Source: an uncultured Clostridia bacterium
GTDB lineage: Bacteria > Bacillota > Clostridia > Christensenellales > Aristaeellaceae
Direction: 5' to 3'
Length of the DNA: 36,546 bases
Assembly (NCBI GenBank): GCA_946629635.1
Contig: CAMOYA010000013.1
Coordinates: 1 to 36,546 of the forward strand
Position numbers and translations under genes: made by a program. A model generated the notes under the pieces. The model made no database searches and was not told the DNA's origin. It was given only the letters and a program-made list of their open reading frames with translations. How positions within the stretch are numbered: position 1 is the first letter of the stretch; each line of letters begins with the position of its first letter. Shown piece after piece: positions 32,759 through 36,546 of the stretch.

Positions 32759-34231
32759 TTATCCCAGATGATGCGCTTCCACGCTGACATGAATCGGCGC
32801 ATCGGCAGCGAAGGTGATCCCATCGGCATCCAGCGGCGTCGGAATCAGAGAGGTGACGACCCGCTCCCCTTCATTGATGAACAGCTCGATGCTCTCCTTG
32901 TCCATCAGGAGACGGAGCGCAAGCTTTCCGTCCTGCACATCGGCCCGGACGTGGCGCGTATGGGCAATATCCCGGTGGGATCCGCCATGGCTTCGGTCAA
33001 ACACCAGTTCTCCGCGGGCAAGGTCGCACCGGATCTTGACATAGTGCGCCGCATCCTTGGCCACGAGCAGGGAGAACCTGCGGCAGGCGGAATCACCAGG
33101 CTGAAGCGTAACGCTCAGGTCCATCAGCCGCCCGCGGACGCCGGATAGCTCCGTTTCCTCCTGAATGAGCACCCGGTCATGACGCACGGTATCCTGCCAC
33201 ATGCGCTCGATCTCCCGCACCGGTTTCTGGCAGAGGCGGCCGTTCCGCAGGAAAAGCTCGCGGGGCATGCTCATCTGGGCATACCAGGGATGGCGGCGAG
33301 GCGCTTCCTTGCAGGTTTCCCAGCTGTCCATCCAGCCGATCATGATCCGGCGTCCGTCGGGCGAGAGCAGGGTCTGCGGGGCGTAGAAGGTCAGGCCGTG
33401 ATCCACCGGCTGAATGCTTTCCCGGATGAAATCGCAGTTTTTCTCATCGAAGCTTCCGATGATGCCGACGGTTCCGAAGCCCGCATGGAACTCTTCCCGT
33501 GCGTGCATCTCCTGGGGACTGACCACCAGCACATGCTTTCCGTCCAGTTCAAAGAAGTCCGGGCACTCCCACATCCGGCCGTACTCATTCCGGCTGGCGT
33601 CGATCTCGCCACGGAAGGTCCAGTCCAGCCCGTCCCGACTGGAAAAGAGCAGAATGGCGCCCTGGCGCTCCACATGCCGGTTGCCGGCCACCATGCGGAA
33701 GCTCCCGTCCGCTTCCCGCCAGATCTTCGGATCCCGGAAGTCGAACTCGCTGTATCCCACCGGCAGGTGCGCATGGCGGATGACGGGGTTCAGCAGGGAT
33801 TTTTCAAAGTCTGTTCCGTTGCCGATGGCGATGCACTGCGCCTGGGTTTCTCGCCGGAAGGTACCGGCAGGCTGAACGCCGGTGTATGCCAGCAGGAGCC
33901 GGCCGTCCGGCAGCGGAACCGCGCTGCCGGAGAAGCATCCGCCCGCGTCCGCTGCCGTATCCGGCGCCAGGGCACAGGGCATATAGGTCCAGTGAAGCAG
34001 GTCGCTGGAAACGGCGTGCCCCCAGTGCATGGGTCCCCATTGGCGGGAAAAGGGATGATACTGATAGAAAAGATGGTACTGTCCCTGATAGAAACAGAAG
34101 CCGTTCGGGTCATTCATCCACCCGATGAGCGGGGTCAGATGGAACAGCGGTCTCTCTGAAGCAGAGATCCGGGGTGCCTGTTCCCTCTCAAATTCCCGGA
34201 CTCTCTCCAGAGGGGCTGGGTTCAGACTCAT
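32759..34231 (-). CDS. GH32 sucrose(-6-phosphate) hydrolase / fructan beta-fructosidase
   Basis: The protein has 490 residues with no signal peptide. The catalytic triad of GH32 is visible: D41 in WMNDPNG, D167 in FRDPKIW and E222 in WECPDFF. The C-terminal 160 residues are the usual beta-sandwich. It hydrolyses sucrose, sucrose 6-phosphate or short fructo-oligosaccharides inside the cell and releases fructose for the kinase encoded next to it. The exact substrate is unresolved. AAAGGAGG lies 9 bp before the ATG. The gene begins 49 bp after the fructokinase. Confidence 0.93.
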   Translation of the reverse strand: MSLNPAPLERVREFEREQAPRISASERPLFHLTPLIGWMNDPNGFCFYQGQYHLFYQYHPFSRQWGPMHWGHAVSSDLLHWTYMPCALAPDTAADAGGCFSGSAVPLPDGRLLLAYTGVQPAGTFRRETQAQCIAIGNGTDFEKSLLNPVIRHAHLPVGYSEFDFRDPKIWREADGSFRMVAGNRHVERQGAILLFSSRDGLDWTFRGEIDASRNEYGRMWECPDFFELDGKHVLVVSPQEMHAREEFHAGFGTVGIIGSFDEKNCDFIRESIQPVDHGLTFYAPQTLLSPDGRRIMIGWMDSWETCKEAPRRHPWYAQMSMPRELFLRNGRLCQKPVREIERMWQDTVRHDRVLIQEETELSGVRGRLMDLSVTLQPGDSACRRFSLLVAKDAAHYVKIRCDLARGELVFDRSHGGSHRDIAHTRHVRADVQDGKLALRLLMDKESIELFINEGERVVTSLIPTPLDADGITFAADAPIHVSVEAHHLG

Positions 34232-34280
34232 AGTGATGGGCCTCCTTTACAATGCGTATGATCAAATGATTGCAGTTTTC

Positions 34281-35240
34281 TCAGTTTCGGTTCATCAGAT
34301 CCAGCACATCGTGCCGATCCGGAACACTGGTGATGCCGCCGTGCTTCTGGGTGGAGAGGCTTGCGGCGGTGCAGGCAAACCGGACAATATGGGTCAGCTC
34401 CGCTTCCGTCAGCTCCTGAGGCGCCTTATGGCAGGCGAGGAACTGGCTCATGGCGCTGCCGCCGAAGATATCGCCCGCGCCGGTGGTGTCGACGACGTGA
34501 ATGCCGGACGGACTGCTGACCGTGACCTTCTGGGACGCGGTGACGGCATAGCATCCCTTGGGCCCCAACGTGATATAGGCCAGGGAAATGCCGTATTCAT
34601 TCAGCAGCTTCCGGGCACCGTCCTGCGGGGAGAGTCCCCACAGGAACTCGATTTCCTCATCGCTGATCTTTACGATGTCAGCCTGATGCAGGCTCCATTC
34701 AATCGCGGCCTTCGCGTCCGCTTCGCTTCTCCACAAGGGTTTGCGCAGGTTGGGATCCAGGCTGATGAGCAGACCGTGATCCTTGGCCAGGCGGACGGCA
34801 CTTCGGGTTGCGGAAGCCGCCGGCTCGTCGGTCAGAGACAGGGTGCCGAAGTGAAACACCCGGGCATCCCTGATCAGCGCCTCATCGACATCCTCCGGCC
34901 GGAGACACGTGTCCGCGCCGGGCTTCCGGGCAAAGCTGAAGTCCCGGTTGCCGCTTTCGTCCAGGGATACGAAGGCCAGTGTGGTGAACTGATCGGGATC
35001 CAGCAGGATTCCCTTCGTTTCGATTCCGGCCTTTTTCAGCGTACCGGCCAGCAGGTGGCCGAACATGTCTTCACCCACCTTGCCGATCATGGCGGTTTTG
35101 CAGCCATAGCGTGTCAGAGCGGCCAGGAAATTGCCAGGCGCTCCGCCGGGATTGGCGGAAAGAACAGGATATCCGGCCTCATTGACGGATTGGGGGGCGA
35201 AGTCGATCAGCAGCTCGCCAAGTGCAACAACGTCATACAT
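34281..35240 (-). CDS. scrK: PfkB-family fructokinase
   Basis: The protein has 319 residues. It phosphorylates fructose (probably to fructose 6-phosphate) with ATP. VVALGELLIDF, GGAPGNFLAAL and VVDTTGAGDIFGGS are the PfkB family motifs, the last holding the catalytic base Asp in the GAGD loop. The genomic link with GH32 and GH13_18 points to fructose rather than another ketose. The ATG at 35240 follows AAAGGAGAG by 6 bp; an upstream in-frame ATG at 35264 lacks a ribosome binding site. It is the second gene of the operon after the LacI regulator. Confidence 0.9.
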   Translation of the reverse strand: MYDVVALGELLIDFAPQSVNEAGYPVLSANPGGAPGNFLAALTRYGCKTAMIGKVGEDMFGHLLAGTLKKAGIETKGILLDPDQFTTLAFVSLDESGNRDFSFARKPGADTCLRPEDVDEALIRDARVFHFGTLSLTDEPAASATRSAVRLAKDHGLLISLDPNLRKPLWRSEADAKAAIEWSLHQADIVKISDEEIEFLWGLSPQDGARKLLNEYGISLAYITLGPKGCYAVTASQKVTVSSPSGIHVVDTTGAGDIFGGSAMSQFLACHKAPQELTEAELTHIVRFACTAASLSTQKHGGITSVPDRHDVLDLMNRN

Positions 35241-35267
35241 GGGATTCTCTCCTTTTTTATTCATGAT

Positions 35268-36254
35268 TTATCCTTTGGTTGTCCCGCCGAACTGGTAATG
35301 AACCGGCAGGCAGATCAGGGAAGGAACGCTGGAAAAGTGCTTGGACAGGATCGTGCTGACGCAGGCTTCCGCGATTTCCTGCGTCGGCTGAACGATGCTG
35401 GAAACGATGGGCTCCTGGTCGCCGAACATCCGGATGCCGTCAAAACCGATGACCTGAACATCTTCCGGAACACGAACGCCCAGTTCGCGCAGGTGCCGGA
35501 TGACCTTCCAGGCCAGAGAATCCGTTCCGATGAAAAGGCCGTCGAAATCGAACCGGCCATCTTCAAGGTGTGAACGAATGAAATCATCGATTTCGGAAAA
35601 AGGATGGCCGTCTTCCAGCATCAGCGTTTCAAAAGGAAGACCGAGCTCCACACATGCGCTGATAAAGCCTTCCTTCCGCTTGCTGGGTTCGTTGGTCAGG
35701 GTGGATGCGACCCGCATGAAGGCGACGCGGGTGGCGCCCAGTTCTTTCAGCTTATGGGCGGCGAGCCAGCCGCCTCCGAAATTGTCGGAAGCGACGCAGG
35801 GCACGGAAGATGAAAAGAAACGGTCAATTGTAACAAAGGGCACATCCGGCGGAATCGTCAGATCCGGGTTGTAGGTCAGCGCGATGATGCCGTCCACCAG
35901 ATTCTGGCGGGCCATCTGAATAAACTCTGCTTCCCGGCTCGTGTTATACTCGGTGAAGCACAGCATCATCTTGCAGTCTCTTTTTTCCAGCGCCATATTG
36001 ATGTGGTGTACCAACAGCGCGAAATAAGGATTGATCGTGTTGGGAATGATCACGGCGATGGTATTGGTTTTACCTGTCCGAAGCGTACGCCCGCCGCTGT
36101 TGTACTGATACCCGAGGCGCGCGATCGCTTCTTCGACGCGGACCCTGAATGCTTCGCCCACCTGCTGACCGTTAATGACGCGGGAAACGGTGCCCAGAGC
36201 AACACCGGCCTCCCGCGCAACATCCGCCATTGTAGGTGCATTCTTCTCTTTCAA
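35268..36254 (-). CDS. LacI-family transcriptional regulator of sucrose use
   Basis: The protein has 328 residues. The helix-turn-helix and hinge are APTMADVAREAGVALGTVSRVINGQ, and the rest is a periplasmic-binding-like sensor domain (NTIAVIIPNTINPYFALLVHHI; DVQVIGFDGIRMFGD). It most likely represses the sucrose operon and the divergent gene, with release by sucrose or a derivative (inference). I chose TTG at 36254 because AAGGAG lies exactly 8 bp upstream. The in-frame ATG at 36275 has no ribosome binding site and sits inside a repeated operator-like motif. The first gene of its operon, it probably controls itself. Confidence 0.92.
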   Translation of the reverse strand: MKEKNAPTMADVAREAGVALGTVSRVINGQQVGEAFRVRVEEAIARLGYQYNSGGRTLRTGKTNTIAVIIPNTINPYFALLVHHINMALEKRDCKMMLCFTEYNTSREAEFIQMARQNLVDGIIALTYNPDLTIPPDVPFVTIDRFFSSSVPCVASDNFGGGWLAAHKLKELGATRVAFMRVASTLTNEPSKRKEGFISACVELGLPFETLMLEDGHPFSEIDDFIRSHLEDGRFDFDGLFIGTDSLAWKVIRHLRELGVRVPEDVQVIGFDGIRMFGDQEPIVSSIVQPTQEIAEACVSTILSKHFSSVPSLICLPVHYQFGGTTKG

Positions 36255-36274
36255 CCAATCAGCTCCTTTTTTCA

Positions 36275-36304
36275 TTTCATGAAATTATGATATCATTTTC
36301 ATGA
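36275..36304. promoter_or_regulatory. Repeated TTTCATGA motif in the LacI promoter region
   Basis: TTTCATGA occurs at 36275-36282 (within the palindrome TTTCATGAAA) and again at 36297-36304, 22 bp apart, on either side of the -10 box of the regulator gene. It shares TTCATGA with the operator at 36423-36442, which suggests autorepression. Confidence 0.45.
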
Positions 36305-36315
36305 TCAAAGGTCAA
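36287..36315 (-). promoter_or_regulatory. Promoter of the sucrose operon (LacI regulator first)
   Basis: On the minus strand TTGACC (36310-36315) and TATCAT (36287-36292) are 17 bp apart. One TTTCATGA motif lies in the spacer and one just downstream. Confidence 0.75.
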
Positions 36316-36385
36316 GAGCAAATTTCTATTCTTTGAGTATGTAAATTGCCAAAGATGGAGAATCTGGATAAAAATGAAAAATAGG

Positions 36386-36414
36386 TTGACAAAGATAAGC
36401 GAGCATGATATTCT
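36386..36414 (+). promoter_or_regulatory. Divergent promoter of the plus-strand gene at the window end
   Basis: A consensus TTGACA (36386-36391) and TATTCT (36409-36414) are 17 bp apart. The predicted start is near 36421, directly in front of the operator. Confidence 0.8.
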
Positions 36415-36422
36415 AAGCGAGC

Positions 36423-36442
36423 TTCATGAAACGAATCATGAA
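36423..36442. promoter_or_regulatory. Candidate LacI-family operator
   Basis: TTCATGA-AACGAA-TCATGAA is a perfect 7-bp inverted repeat with a 6-bp centre, of the 20-bp size typical of LacI-family operators. It overlaps the predicted start of the divergent transcript, where a bound repressor would block RNA polymerase. Confidence 0.6.
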
Positions 36443-36476
36443 CTGAACGTGAAACGAATATGAAGGTGGAATTGCA

Positions 36477-36546
36477 ATGACTTCGACAGTTGCTCCATCC
36501 CGGAAAGTGCATCGCAAAAGTCTGGGGCGGCGCATGGCGGACAACT
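36477..36546 (+). CDS. Start of a gene running off the window (possible sugar ABC transporter permease)
   Basis: An ATG at 36477 follows AAGGTGGA by 6 bp and is open to the window edge for 23 codons. The basic N-terminus (TSTVAPSRKVHRKSLGRRMADN) resembles the cytoplasmic start of sugar ABC transporter permeases of the LplB/UgpA type. With its LacI-type operator it would be the sugar importer of the sucrose cluster. The assignment rests on context and a short basic peptide only. Confidence 0.5.
   Translation, partial: MTSTVAPSRKVHRKSLGRRMADN

Overview
The window looks like chromosomal DNA of an anaerobic, sugar-fermenting Gram-positive bacterium of the Clostridia. The indications are a four-subunit 2-oxoacid:ferredoxin oxidoreductase, an FMN-riboswitch-controlled ECF riboflavin transporter, RqcH, strong AGGAGG ribosome binding sites, sigma-A-type promoters and plant-glycan genes (GH10 xylanase, SGNH esterase, GH2, sucrose cluster). 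A gut or rumen lineage such as Christensenellales is my guess only. Most of the window is visibly GC-rich, while the first 4.4 kb is AT-richer.

Layout. 1-4400 (+): a membrane-anchored LuxR-type regulator followed by a secreted multidomain DUF4214 protein, closed by a strong hairpin. 4473-7048 (-): a ferredoxin/alpha/beta/gamma operon for a 2-oxoacid (probably branched-chain) ferredoxin oxidoreductase, with a clear promoter that corrects the ferredoxin start. 7271-9989 (-): gpmI and an SGNH esterase separated by a terminator. 10128-12787 (+): promoter, FMN riboswitch, ribU and rqcH in one apparent transcription unit. 12798-17941 (-): an operon of FAD oxidoreductase, DEDDh exonuclease, nucleoside kinase and GH10 xylanase. 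18051-20948 (-): a c-di-GMP-type EAL protein with PAS domains on both sides. 21125-22838 (-): glutathione peroxidase and a CDF metal exporter. 23040-24302 (-): an AI-2E-family permease. 24482-27508 (+): a three-gene polar amino acid ABC transporter whose permease carries an unusual extracytoplasmic domain. 27509-36254 (-): GH2 enzyme, then a sucrose operon (LacI regulator, fructokinase, GH32, P-loop kinase, GH13_18 phosphorylase). At 36386 a divergent promoter with a LacI-like operator leads into the start of another gene that runs off the window.

How the genes work together. The sucrose block reads as a complete intracellular route. Sugar is probably imported by a divergently encoded transporter, is possibly phosphorylated by the P-loop kinase, is split by phosphorolysis (GH13_18) or hydrolysis (GH32), and its fructose is phosphorylated by the PfkB kinase. 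All of this is under one LacI-family repressor. The most interesting points are the predicted stand-alone sucrose kinase, the placing of rqcH behind an FMN riboswitch, a promoter buried in the preceding gene's terminator, the permease with a non-canonical N-terminal domain, and the PAS-GGDEF-EAL-PAS order.

The only gene-free stretch longer than 300 bases is 9990-10382, which holds two back-to-back promoters and the FMN riboswitch. I saw no rRNA, tRNA, insertion sequence, CRISPR array or phage gene.
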